From NCBI GenBank assembly GCA_021307315.1, contig JAJSPD010000030.1, positions 248,001-312,000 on the forward strand: 64,000 nt of DNA. Direction: 5' to 3'. This DNA comes from Bisporella sp. PMI_857 (Eukaryota > Ascomycota > Leotiomycetes > Helotiales > Helotiaceae). The position numbers and the translations under genes were made by a program. The notes under the pieces were generated by a model. That model saw nothing but the letters and a program-made list of their open reading frames with translations. It did no database searches and had not been told where the DNA came from. Below, piece after piece: positions 46,792 to 57,659 of this stretch; within the stretch, counting starts at the first letter, position 1; the number at the start of each line of letters is the position of its first letter.

Positions 46792-48568
46792 ATGAACGAC
46801 CTTCTTAGAGAGGCGCCTCTTGGTCAATTCCTCCGTTACGTCTCTGGAAATAGATGTTTTCTATACCCAGAAGAAAAGCCCAACTTCCAACTGCCTCTTA
46901 TGCCTTCACACAGTCTCAGACCTAACTCCGCTGCCCGCAGCCTGCACTATAAAGGTGACCAAACATTAAATTCCTCCCCGGCAGAGGATGGGTCGAATGT
47001 TATAATGGTTGGCTGGTATGATCACACTGATGATGCAAATCCGCAAAACTGGGAAAACTGGAAGCGGTCTTTAGTTTGTGCTTTGATATTTTGGTACACA
47101 TTTGTAGTGTGCTGTGGGAGCTCAATATATGTGATGTCGGGTGCTGGTGTTATTGCCGAGTTTGGAGTGTCGGACCAGCAAAGTCTCCTACCGCTCTCAC
47201 TTTATATTCTAGGGTGTACAGTACTCTATCCTCTATTAGTTTGTATGAAACTTACTCTCGTTTAGATGGTATTGGTCCGATGCTTCTATCTCCCTTGAGT
47301 GAGATCCCCTCAATCGGGCGGAACCCCATTTACGCATGCACTCTGATTGCATTTATCACTGTATTGATACCAACTCCTTTAATTAGCAACTTCAACGTCT
47401 TTATTCTCCTGAGATTCTTGCAAGGGTTTTTTGGCAGTCCATCGATGGCAACAGGAGCTGCTTCTTTGCAGGATGTCTACTCAGAAGAGCACATGCCTTT
47501 TCCTATGGCTGCCTGGATTGCTTCAGGCTACGTAGGGCCTGTACGTAAATCTTGCCGCCTTTATCTATCAAGCCTAATTGCATTGTTATCGTCTGACTCT
47601 GTCATTTAGTCGCTTGGGCCAGTCCTTTCAGGATACGCAGTAACTTCCATGGGCTGGCGATGGTCAATGTGGATTCTTCTGTGGGTAGGTGCCGCCTACC
47701 AGATATAAAGTTTCAAAGCTCACTTTAAGATTAGATCTCGGCGACGGCTTGTATTCTGATCATAATTCTCTTGCCTGAAACCTCGACCCCGACGATACTT
47801 CTCCGACGGGCTGAACGACTCCGTAAATTAAAAGGGTCTGAACTTTTCAAATCGGAAAGCGAAGTTAAGCAATCGAGCTTTTCCCCCCAAGACATTTTGG
47901 TAAACGCACTCATAAAACCTTGCGAGATCTGCATCAAGGACCCTGCCCTCGCATTTGCCGTATTGTACCTCACATATGTGTATGGCATATATTACTCCTT
48001 TTTCGGCGCCTTTCCATTGGTATACCCATCAGTGTATGACTTCAATATAAGAGAACTTGGCTTATCGTTTCTCTCTATCCTGGCGGCGTGTGTAGTGGGA
48101 TGTATAGTATATACAATTTATGTCTTCTTCTCACTTCAGCCTGGATTACTGAATGGGCCAAGGGATCATGAATATTACCTTATTCCAGCAGTGGCGGCTG
48201 CGTTTCTTCCTCCGGTGGGACTTTTCATCTTTGGGTTTACCGCTCGTGCGGAAGTCCACTGGGGCGTATCACTCTCCGGGGTAGTGATATACTCGACCGG
48301 GCTTTTCATTATCTTCCAATGTGTTTCTATCTACATTCCGAGAACATATCCGAGATATGCTGCCAGCATGTTTGCAGCAAGCGACTTTGTGAGGGCAGCC
48401 GTCGCCGCCGGTTTGATTCATGCTGTCGGTCCTCTTTATCAAACCTTAGGCATCGCGAAAGGGATATGTTTGATAGGTGCATTAAGTGTCTTGGGCATTC
48501 CAGGCATGTTTTATATGTGGTTATACGGCAAAAAGCTAAGAGCTAAGTCAAAATTCGCCAACTCGTAG
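46792..48568 (+). CDS. MFS exporter, DHA1 multidrug-type
   Basis: Plasma-membrane proton antiporter of the drug:H+ antiporter-1 group, which exports toxic compounds or metabolites; substrate unknown. Exons 46792-47215, 47266-47540, 47610-47684 and 47735-48568 give 535 residues. The start MNDLLREAPLGQFLRYVSGN and NPQNWENWKRSLVCALIFWY before helix 1 are typical. Later motifs: PLSEIPSIGRNPIY (loop 2-3), ILLRFLQGFFGSPSMATGAA, GPVLSGYAVTSMGWRWSMWI (antiporter motif C region), LLPETSTPTILLRRAERLRK and RTYPRYAASMFAASDF. Earlier GTG/ATG codons (46612, 46675) add nothing family-like. The third exon is only 75 nt. Confidence 0.88.
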
Positions 48569-49313
48569 TGGATAACTTACGTTAATAAATAAACAAACTC
48601 TGTCAAGCCCAGAGAAAGAGCCAAATTCAAAAGTAACCCAATTGTGACAGTTCAAAGACCAGGATTGGTAAGGAGGTTTGCCTTAGTTACTACCTCAAAC
48701 TTTTACCGTTTTCTATGGCCAACAATAATTAATTGCCTGAGCGATTTTATCATTGTTCACTTTTCAGCTATTAATGAAACTTCCTAGGATTCACCAACTC
48801 GTAAGGAGGAAGGATTTTGAGGCTGAAAAACGGCCCCGAAAAATTGTGGCACCGTCCTGCCACTAAGAATAAGCGAGCGCATGGATCGTTTCAAGGTCCG
48901 GTCTTTTCCCCGCAACATCGAGTTCGACCACAAAGTGGTTTATAATTAGAACGAGCCTCAACCATGTAAGCTTGATGTTGTTTATTGAACAACAGTTGTA
49001 CCAATACTAACTAACGTTGCAATGACCACTGCACATGAATGGATATTGTGCTTTCAGGGCAGTAATTATTGATCGAGATGCATGTTAGACGCACGTGATG
49101 CTGTGAAGATGGAGGCTGGAGGCTGCGAACAGGCCCGTGCAGGAATCAGGATCCTAGCAGGTGCCGCATATGGAATATTCCTCGTGTATTCCTACTCCCT
49201 TTGAGGCATTGTCAATCTATCAAAACACATATATTTCAAATGAATCGCTATGTTGCAATGTCCTTTATCAAGATATTTGCGCCTTGGAATTAGTCAAAGA
49301 TCAAATCGCAATC
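48569..49313. other. Intergenic upstream of the cutinase
   Basis: 745 bases, no gene seen. Confidence 0.4.
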
Positions 49314-50546
49314 ATGAAGATACAGCGATCAATCATACCCTTGCTTCCGCTCTCAGCACTCTGTAGAACGTCCCTAGCAGCGCCCTTAGCAGCAGCAGCA
49401 GCAGACGATAAGACCTCGATAGGCGATTGGCTTAGCAAGATTGCAGATGGGGTGTCAATGCAGATATATAACAGTCCAAAACTGGACGGAACCGTCAAGT
49501 CAATCTCCAACTTCTTAGCTATTTCAACAGATGCGCTTAATAAATTGGGGCTTGTCGGACCCAGGGAGGAAAACAGGAAGCCAGGTCAATGTGCACGTAA
49601 GTGGCCTCATTTAGCAGTCCTTGTTTCATAATTACCTTAGGCTTGTAGAGGTAGGAATGTCACTACCTTTAGAGCTCAGGATTCCTTCAAGGTTAGAGAT
49701 ACTGATGGATAAATAATGTAGCTGTGATTGTGGTATTTGTTCGCGGTACATCTGAAGCCCCAAATGTCGGCACGATGGTAGGGCCACCGGCATTCAAGTC
49801 GATAAGGAAGGTAATTGGAGAGAAAAATCTTGTCGTTCAGGGTGTGAAATGGGAAGCTCTCCTCAGCACATATCAACTAGGCGGTGATCCTAAGGGAATA
49901 GATGACATGTGAGTTTATCAACCGCGAATGTAGAAGAGCTCCTCTGACAGGATTGGCAAACAGGGTCGCACAGGTTAAATCCGCCGTAAAAGACTGTGTG
50001 AAGGGTAAAAAGGATGACTCCAAGATTATCATGGCAGGATTCTCTCAGGGTGCGCTCATGACTCGAGCAGCTATCAAAAAGCTACCAACTGATGTTGTGA
50101 AATCTGTATCTGGAGTAGTATTGTGGGGTGACCCAGGTACGTGGGAATTGACATGTAGAAGGCCTTAGCTGACGAGACATAGCGAAACGCAAGGACCCTA
50201 ATGTCCAAGCACCACTTGAGCTGGACAAAGGTAATTTCCCAAGTGACAAGGTTAAAGTTATCTGTCACCCTCTCGATGCTTTCTGCCATAACTCGGACCT
50301 TACGTAAGTTTTGTCTTCTCCTAAGATATGTGTATAAATGCCGAATGCGTACGAACTAAGTTTACATACTGCTCATATTACCTCGCAAGGATTACTGACA
50401 GATTATTGACTTCTAGGACGCCATTCCATTATGTTTATTTCCACTGGGGCCGAGATGAAGCGGTAAACTTTATCTTGCAAAAGACCGGATTTGGTACTAA
50501 GAAAGTCCGGACTTTATCTTACCCCCGCGACCCAAGAATCCAGTGA
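49314..50546 (+). CDS. Cutinase-family serine esterase (CE5)
   Basis: Secreted esterase of the cutinase/acetylxylan-esterase family, which cuts plant cutin or related esters. Five exons (49314-49596, 49722-49883, 49951-50136, 50183-50303, 50417-50546) give 293 residues. The N-terminus MKIQRSIIPLLPLSALCRTS plus LAAPLAAAAA is a signal peptide. Signatures: VIVVFVRGTSEAPNVGTMVG, MAGFSQGALMTRA with Ser180 as nucleophile, VLWGDPG, then VICHPLDAFCHNSD with the likely catalytic Asp, and TPFHYVYF with the likely His. It is longer than the classic ~220-residue cutinases, with an extra 60 residues before the fold. The second intron is uncertain: the obvious GTGAGT donor at 49909 breaks the frame, so I used GTGATC at 49884. 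Confidence 0.85.
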
Positions 50547-50939
50547 TTGTATATTTTGAAGGCTTAGTGCGAATGGGGTATTCTCGGGAAGCATTGTTTT
50601 GTTACAGGAATCTGGCGTTAGGAGTAGGGAAAAAGTTAGGATCAAGCCAGCAAAAGGGAATATTCGTAGTATCTTACAGTGCTACTAGTAGTGACAAAAA
50701 GTCATTTTAGCATGGAAAGTGTATCATGATTAGAATAAAATGTGTCTACTGTAAACTCTATATACACGCTAAGGAAGTGAAACTTACTCTAAAAAAATAC
50801 AAATATTGCTTTGAGTGTCACGGTCCTCAATATCGCACCAGACGCCCATTGGTTCGCTTACCAGCTCGCCTATGGCGGTCACGTGGTCATGGTCTTTATG
50901 TTAGGGATGCCACAGCAACAGCTACACCTTTCCTGCAGC
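50547..50939. other. Intergenic, AT-rich
   Basis: Cutinase 3' region leading into the LINE remnant. No gene seen; the left edge of the element is not sharply defined. Confidence 0.35.
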
Positions 50940-52035
50940 GATAGCGATAGCGATGAAACAGTTACCACCGGACTTAATAGGAAGGCAAATCGCGATTTTT
51001 TCAAGCAACCAAGGAGCCCTGCTAGCAACGAACCAACCAAAGCATCAATCAGGGCAAACTAGTATTAAAGAAATCTACGAAGCAGTTTCTACGCTCAGGA
51101 AAAGAAGCAACTCTATTCGTACAATATGGATCCCGTCTCAAGAAAACCTCGAGCTAAACAAAAAAGCAAAAGAAGTCGCACAACAAGCTACCGAACCAGG
51201 CCGAACAGCGCAAAAGCAATACTATTAAGCTAAATCTACAACTATAAGCAAAAGAAATGCGGAAAGAAATGCAGAAAAAGCAATAAGAACACTACCCGAC
51301 ACAGTAAGAAAGTACTCTAAAGAAATAGATACTGCACTGCCAGGAAAACATACTCGTACTTTATATAACAGTCTTAATCGGAAAGAAGCGAGCGTGTTAG
51401 CACAGCTTCGCACAGGAATGATACATTTGAACGGGTACTTTCATCGTATTAGAGCGGCGGAATCTGACCAATGTGCTTGCGGACAGGCTACAGAAACCGC
51501 CAAGCACTTTCTTTTCCGATGCACGAAATAGGACACTTACCGTACGCAAATAGTAGCACAAACAAACACAAGAAAAGGCAATCTTTCTTTCTACCTCGAA
51601 AGAAAAGCTTTATCTGACTCAGAGAAATGAGCACTAAATATAAACGCAGTGCGAACAACGATCAAGTTTGCTATTGCTACAGAACGTTTGGACAAAGAAC
51701 TAAAACAGGCAGCTAACTAGCGGCAACAACACACTTCATTTTATTCTTTATCTTAACTAACTTGACTAACCCTATATCACTCTCGTGTCCCCAGCAAGCT
51801 TCGCTTCAATCGCCGACGATAGGACATTGAACACTTGGAGGAATTAACTTCAAATTAACCTGTTACTAATCATGCACAATATCTCGTTGACTATGTACTA
51901 CTGAAAGTGGAAAATATTGGCAGAGGCAATTTTGTATGGGCTGAAAGAGGCATTGGAAACCGAAGGAAATGTATATTATGTAATATAGACTAGGGCCCTC
52001 TAGGCTTAGCCGGGCGTAATAAAACTACTACTACA
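50940..52035 (+). mobile_element. Degraded 3' end of a Tad-like LINE retrotransposon (RNase H region)
   Basis: Reading frame pieces give IAIFSSNQGALLATNQPKHQ, then SGQTSIKEIYEAVSTLRKRS and IRTIWIPSQENLELNKKAKE, the RNase H domain of fungal Tad1-clade LINEs. Next comes LAQLRTGMIHLNGYFHRI with CACGQATETAKHFLFRC, the Cys/His segment that follows RNase H in these elements. The frame is broken by TAA after QYY and by stops at 51529 (TAG), 51628 (TGA) and 51718 (TAG). The element ends with the GGGCCCTCTAGGCTTAGCCG segment and an ACTACTACTAC tail near 52020-52033, typical of LINE 3' ends. The 5' part with the reverse transcriptase is missing, as in 5'-truncated copies. Confidence 0.75.
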
Positions 52036-53463
52036 CCTTTCCTCCTTAGTTTAGTATTCTCGTAATTGAAGCACCTATTCAGCGCCCTTACAGGCCATAG
52101 GATCGTGATCGTGACATTGAGTGTCGCTGATGTAATCTTGCAATTTTTTCAACATTTTGAAGTAAAGGGGATATAATTGTTAGGAAAAGCTATTTCCACA
52201 GAATGAAAGGAGGCTACTTCAGTTTAAGCCGTTGTCTATAGCCCAATGCTTGAGCTCTATGAGATGACTGCTTTTGATTATCTCTATAGAGGTCTATGGT
52301 TAGAATTTAAGACTCCTTGACCTTGATATAATTTACAAATTATAATTTAAGTCTCGCTGAAACTTGGGAGTCGCAGAGGTAGCAGACAATTAAGCTTTTA
52401 TGCGTTATCAAAAACTGTTGTAAGCGTAGTTTAGGGTATACAAAGGCTGCGATGAAAATTAATTATGTGAATAATCTGCGGAAGGAGTGACAAGTGCTTA
52501 CTAAGTTGGCATATCATGCAAATTTTGCAATAAGCCTCGACATAGGCAATCGAAAGTCTTAGTAAATGATTCATTGTGTATATGTAGTGACCTCAACTCA
52601 CTGGGAGATCCGAAGCCTTCTAAGGTGCTGAATTACAGCTAGGCACTTATTTCGGGTCACTTGGCTTTACTCTACTGATTGCGTGAGAATATGGAGAGAA
52701 TCAACACCACCCGGTCACCTTTAGCAAATATAAATCCGATAACAAACACGAGAAAGCTGAAAAGGTAACACTTGCCTTCATGACAGTGGCAAATTATAAT
52801 TTTCTTACACTACGATCCGCCCTAGAAGCACCCACGCTTTATTAGTATTTGCTAAAATTATTTAGTGACACCCTTAACAGTTGCTTCAACAAGGCTTTTT
52901 TATCTTCTTGTCAGTCCCTAACACCCAATATGATTCAGGATCACAACAAGGTATGGAAACCGTGCAATATAAGTTACCGTTTATTTACCCTAAATCACGT
53001 TTCAAACCTTTACTGTTTTCCGCTGATCCGGGGGGGGGGGGGGATATTTGGATGTGATTTTGGTTCTCGTGCAAGAGATCCAGAAAACTGGCATTCAGGT
53101 GAAACGCCTGTGATAATAGATCGGATGATTAATGATGAAATTACGTGTTTGCATTAACTCAAGTTCTTATACTCTGTCCAAGAATCTCAGCTATTAATTC
53201 CATGCTCAAATTCGTCCGTCAATCTGCTTCATTATTGTTGATCGCCGTATATTGGTCATTTGCAGTTCCGCAGGACCATAATTTAAATTACATCAATAGC
53301 CCCACCTTGCTGTGTCTTCTTCTCATTCCAGAATCTATGCTACAATGGCTTTGTTTGTGATGGGTGAAGGAGGGAGACGAATGAAACATTGCTTCGCTCG
53401 GCTATTGAGGCTGTTATTTCTATATGATATTAGCAAACAATGGCTTAGTCAAGAAATCATAAC
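52036..53463. other. 1.4-kb AT-rich region without genes
   Basis: Contains a run of 13 G at 53031-53043. Open frames (52849-53157, 53312-53857) are AT-rich noise or the reverse of the P450 pseudogene. Confidence 0.4.
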
Positions 53464-54960
53464 TCACCTCTCCCAATTCCCAACTTGCTCGATCCTTAGG
53501 AAAGGAAGAACCGACATCGCAATCATCAATTTTATCTCCATAGTAGCAATCTGCTTCCTTGGACAGCCTCTCAAGCCCTTAATAAAAGACAGTGATGGTC
53601 CAGCATTTGGATTAAAGCATACCTCCCCAGCGACGCCGTTTTCCATCCCATTTGACACAGTTTCCAGCCACCTCTCTGGCACAAACTCTGTCAATGGCCA
53701 GCGATCGGTTGACCACTGTTTAAACGGTCTATCTTTGTGGGCGGCGCGGCTCGAGCTTGATCGCTTCTGCTCATCCACAACAAAAGGCTCCGATCGTGTG
53801 TTATATGAGATTTCTGCTGTTATTAGCCAGATTTGGGTGTCTTTGGGAATCTTATGACCTAAAATATCGAAATCTTGTGTCATTCGGCGGAAAGACATCG
53901 GCCCTATACAGGAAATGCGGAGGACTTCAGCAAAGACGGGGCCGAGGTATGGGAGCTTTGCTGTGAGAATTTCAGATGCCTGATAGCACAGTGTATTGGA
54001 TGTTTTTGGGACAGAAGCGAGAAAACCAGGTGAGGAGGTGGAAGCGGAGGGTGGCCTGGATGGAAGGTATAGAGGCGAGTCATTTCATTGCCCAAGATGA
54101 GGCTGAGGAATTGGCCTCACGTCCTGCGAAGAGAATCTCGATTAATTCATCTTGGTCATGACTTTCATATTTTTGGTTAGGCTATCCTGGGAACCACCCA
54201 TAGTCTTTGCAATGACTTGATCGAAGGTAGGCAACAAATTTAGCGCTTCTCTATCGTCATAGTCTGAATACACTTCTCTATAAGTTCATAAAAAAACGCA
54301 TTCTTAACATGATCAGCTTTCTTAACCATAGGCAAGCGTCGAAAGGCCCATTCGTAGCTTGGGGGATACATCCTGTCATCAACGAATCCATCAAATATGT
54401 ATGATTGACTAGTGCCTCATACACATCTGAAAGCTGTGGAGCGTAGAAATAGGCCGACTTCTTGCATTTGTTGATCTTGACAAGCCGGGGTACTGGCATC
54501 TGGGATTCTCAAGCGCTTTGTCTTGGGCATCATTAGATTCAGGCCATCATCGATGGTAACTGCCCAAGGTTAGCCGAATATCGTGAGACAATGTCGTCAA
54601 TCTCGCGAACACCACCCACTAGAAGAATAGGGTATGTTGAAGAGAATGTGAAAATAAAGTTCTAGGCGATTGGAGAATTGTGGCGGATGACCTGATCGCA
54701 GAGCCAAGAGAAGGCTTCGCCGTTTGTGCAGAGGTTCCGGAATCCTAGTGCTAGAGTGTCTCCAAAAGGGGCAAAGCAGGACCAACGATTGCAAAGGACT
54801 TCAGGAAATGGCTTAGGAGTAGTGAAGTATGTGAGCATTGCATATGCAAGAACAAAGGCGATAATTCCATTCGCTATCGAAGTGGATATTGAGAACTCTA
54901 TTGTGGAAACTCCATTCTGTCAAAAGAACCGAAAAAGAGAAGGTGATGTTGGTCTTGGGC
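53464..54960 (-). pseudogene. Cytochrome P450 pseudogene
   Basis: Remains of an ER-anchored haem monooxygenase. From the 5' side: a membrane anchor IIAFVLAYAMLTYFTTPKP, then FGDTLALGFRNLCTNGEAFS and WLCDQVIRHNSPIA followed directly by a TAG. The same frame goes on as GGVREIDDIVSRYSANLG and then stops repeatedly. The middle is scrambled over several frames. The 3' part is readable: AKLPYLGPVFAEVLR (ExxR), FVPERWLE and SFIKGLRGCPRKQIATMEIK, the haem-Cys region, where the usual Gly after C-x is Arg. Multiple stops and frame changes make it non-functional. It lies next to the intradiol dioxygenase in the same orientation, as in some aromatic-degradation neighbourhoods. Confidence 0.75.
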
Positions 54961-55712
54961 GCTATAGGAGTGCCTGTTGGCAATAGCTCTCCAATATTTT
55001 ATTTTATGGCGAGGCTGTGATGAGAGAGTTGTAGGGACGAGGTGGTGATAATGAAAGTGAGGTGGTGGTGATATAGCCTCCCGAGGAACTATGCCCGACC
55101 CATGCCCCAAGCCACTAACAAGTAGTAGAAGAGTGATCACTGATTCTGAACTACATGATCTATTCTAAAATGATTTTGAGAACTGAAATATTTTGATATA
55201 GGTAATTTATCAAATAAAGTCCAAAGGAGAGGGTCGAAGGTGAAATCAGGGAAAGAGAAGGAGTAATATGCACGGGAAGCTGAGAATAAATAGGTCTGAG
55301 AAGTGCCACCCACAGCACGATGATTGATGACTAATCTTAGGCGTGAGGCTAGGGAATGTTATTCCCGGAGAATGGCTGGCCTGTGTATCAAAGGTTCGTG
55401 ATATTAGATTAGGAAAACCATTCACTTTGCCTGGAGCTAGTCATACACATTAACATACCTGTAAGATGTTATTTTAAACTTACCAGGACCCAAGTATCAT
55501 ATTATAACCTCTCCCAATCACGATCGGCCATAGTGAATCATTTAGAATTATCGGAAGATGAATATTGTTATTGGCAGGTAGAGAGTATCTCAAACACAGC
55601 AAAGATATTTACTAACAAATTACTTTTAAGGCATTTGCGAGATGCCATACACCATGTTGCGTCATAATCCCTCATAAGTTCCTTTCGACCACCCAAAATC
55701 GCGATGCTTAGC
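54961..55712. other. Intergenic, no gene seen
   Basis: About 750 bases between the P450 remnant and the dioxygenase stop codon. Confidence 0.4.
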
Positions 55713-57024
55713 TTAGTTTGGACCATCATAATGGGCAGCAGCGTTTACAGTCTTGGAAATAGTTGGGTTGATGCCAACGGTAGCCCAGCCAAAGATACCA
55801 TCAGTAATTGCGCTTCCAAGCAAGACATAGTTGAGGACTGGATCACTGGTTGCTGCCTCCTGAGCGAAGATGCCATCATTCTGGTTCGTTGTTAAGGATT
55901 GCCTGTTGGTGTTGTATGGTGAGGTCGCCTCCACCCTGGTGATGAGACTCTGATCGAAAAAGAGCTGGCCAACGTGAGAGATCTTGCCAGTGGTGATGGT
56001 GCCGTTCGTGAGGGTCGTGGAACCAATGTGTGACAAGACTGTCAGGCAAGTTAATATGGCATGATACAGGGAACAGCGTAATACTGACTGTGGATATGTG
56101 GAGTACGTCCAGTGTAGTGGCCCGGGAAGATGGAATCAAACTGTAAAATGCCGCTGGCATCACTGAATTGAATACCACGAAGCATAGTATTGTCAAGATT
56201 GGTTCTGTCGGCAGAGTTCCCATTGCCATTTGCGACGACGCCGCCGTAAACTCCCTGTCTCATAGTTAGATACATCATGATGGGTTTGGAATATAATGCT
56301 TACAGTAGAGTTGCAGAACCAAGCCTCAAGTGCGACTTGAGGAAGCGGCTTGCAAGTGGTTGTATCGATGATCTGAACATCAAAGGTCAAGGGAACACCG
56401 GCTTGTCCTACAGAATCTCAATTCGGCTCCGTTGCTATAGTCAAAAAGGTTTTTTTTCAAGAGTTACATGCTCTAGAGACATGTTCTGCCAGCACGACAT
56501 TTCTGCAGAGTAGGTAACTCATAGGAATTTGCAGCTAAGTCACTAGCTCGGAGTTTGTGGGTACTAACCATCAGTGATATCCCTTCGGACAAGCTCCCCA
56601 GTCACATCTGTAGATAATTAGTAGTTGTACCCGCCATTAAGCTTACAGACTTACAGTATGGACCCTCCGTTGTCTCTGGCTGAAGGATGCAAGAGTTATT
56701 GGACCCGAAGATAGCCGTGTAGGAGCTGTCAGGAGTGACAGCCTTAGAAGATTGGTGATTCTTGGCCAAGACTTCGGCAACTGTACGCTTGACTTTAATT
56801 CCTCTCTTTGCGCGCAGCTCATCAACCATAGCCATGCGGCGTTGAATCAACTGATGATCCCGAGCTTTGATTTCTGCAGCGCAGTGGTCAAGATTTCGGT
56901 ACTCGGGTTGAGCAGCATAGGCAGCACGCTCCATAATCTCGAGGTTGATATCGTGGCCTGGATGAGCCAAGGCAGCTCCCATAAGGGAAACAGCGAGGGT
57001 GACGGAGGACAAGAAGTGAACCAT
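55713..57024 (-). CDS. Secreted intradiol ring-cleavage dioxygenase-like protein
   Basis: Family of Fe(III) enzymes that open catechol-type rings. Fungal extracellular members act on aromatics, possibly lignin- or tannin-derived. Five exons (57024-56655, 56607-56569, 56407-56304, 56254-56089, 56038-55713) give 334 residues. The N-terminus MVHFLSSVTLAVSLMGAALA is a signal peptide, followed by HPGHD. The dioxygenase core shows TEGPY then YVTGELVRRDITDG, VPLTFDVQIIDTTTCKPLP, VALEAWFCNSTGVYGG, LRGIQFSDASGILQF and FPGHYTGRTPHIH. These carry the expected two Tyr and two His iron ligands, although I cannot assign each Tyr with certainty. Exon 2 is only 39 nt. The C-terminal 100 residues are unrelated to cytosolic catechol dioxygenases but usual in the secreted group. 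Confidence 0.88.
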
Positions 57025-57179
57025 GATGCAGGCAACTCGATGAAATAATGTACTAGATTTGAATCGACTACTGGTACCGTCCCAATGTCAAGGACTTGAC
57101 CTCTATTTATTTTCTAGTCCATCTCAGTCATCTAGATGTCCCTCCTTACATTCTCGCTTGTGTGAGAATTATTCCATCG

Positions 57180-57607
57180 CTTAGCTTACAACTTTCAGCC
57201 TGAACATCCAAGATTTTGAGGACGCGAAAAGACGCGTAAGACAGTCCCTATAGCCTATACTGCATCTCAACAAGTGAAGCGATTTCACAACAACTCGCAA
57301 ATTTAAGCGCCATATGATCGGAAGGAGCTGCTCCTGAAATCTCACGGACCTCCTTCTAATGGATTTTCCTCCGAGCGTTGTTTGCCAGGCCATTTCTTGG
57401 CTCTGCCACACAAGTACCGAGGGGTGTCTTGGCATCAAGCGGGATCCTGGGGTAGGTCCCACACATGTTCTCCACGAGCTGTCCATGCGGGTCATTGAGG
57501 ATATGCTGGCCAATGATATGAAACGTTTTGCTAATCCTTTGGTGATGCAGTATTGTGTACCGGGAGTCTTCCGCGGGATCGATCAGAATTGGAAGGCCGC
57601 GGCCACC
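57180..57607 (-). pseudogene. Decayed coding fragment, family unknown
   Basis: One minus-strand frame stays open for about 140 codons apart from two TAG stops. It reads GLPILIDPAEDSRYTILHHQ, then HIIGQHILNDPHGQLVENMC, TPLGTCVAEPRNGLANNARR, a stop, KEVREISGAAPSDHMALKFA and later YRL, a stop and GLSYASFRVL. The composition is protein-like, and the overlapping frames on both strands are worse. I cannot name the family. There is no start or end. It lies about 150 bases upstream of the dioxygenase start. Confidence 0.35.
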
Positions 57608-57659
57608 CCTAACATTACTGACGAAGAAAACAAGTTGGCCGCAAGAAGGCGACGCTAGA

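Noticed and set aside
50816..50940. TGTCACGG at 50818 as the start of a second LTR like the one at 1369
   Set aside because: Similarity ends after about 11 bases; no TG...CA partner or target duplication, and the following sequence is LINE.
53312..53857. 181-codon plus-strand frame
   Set aside because: Antisense to the haem-binding end of the P450 remnant, which explains it better.
57359..57658. 99-codon plus-strand frame
   Set aside because: Opposite strand of the decayed fragment; the minus strand reads as more protein-like, and neither has a start with context.
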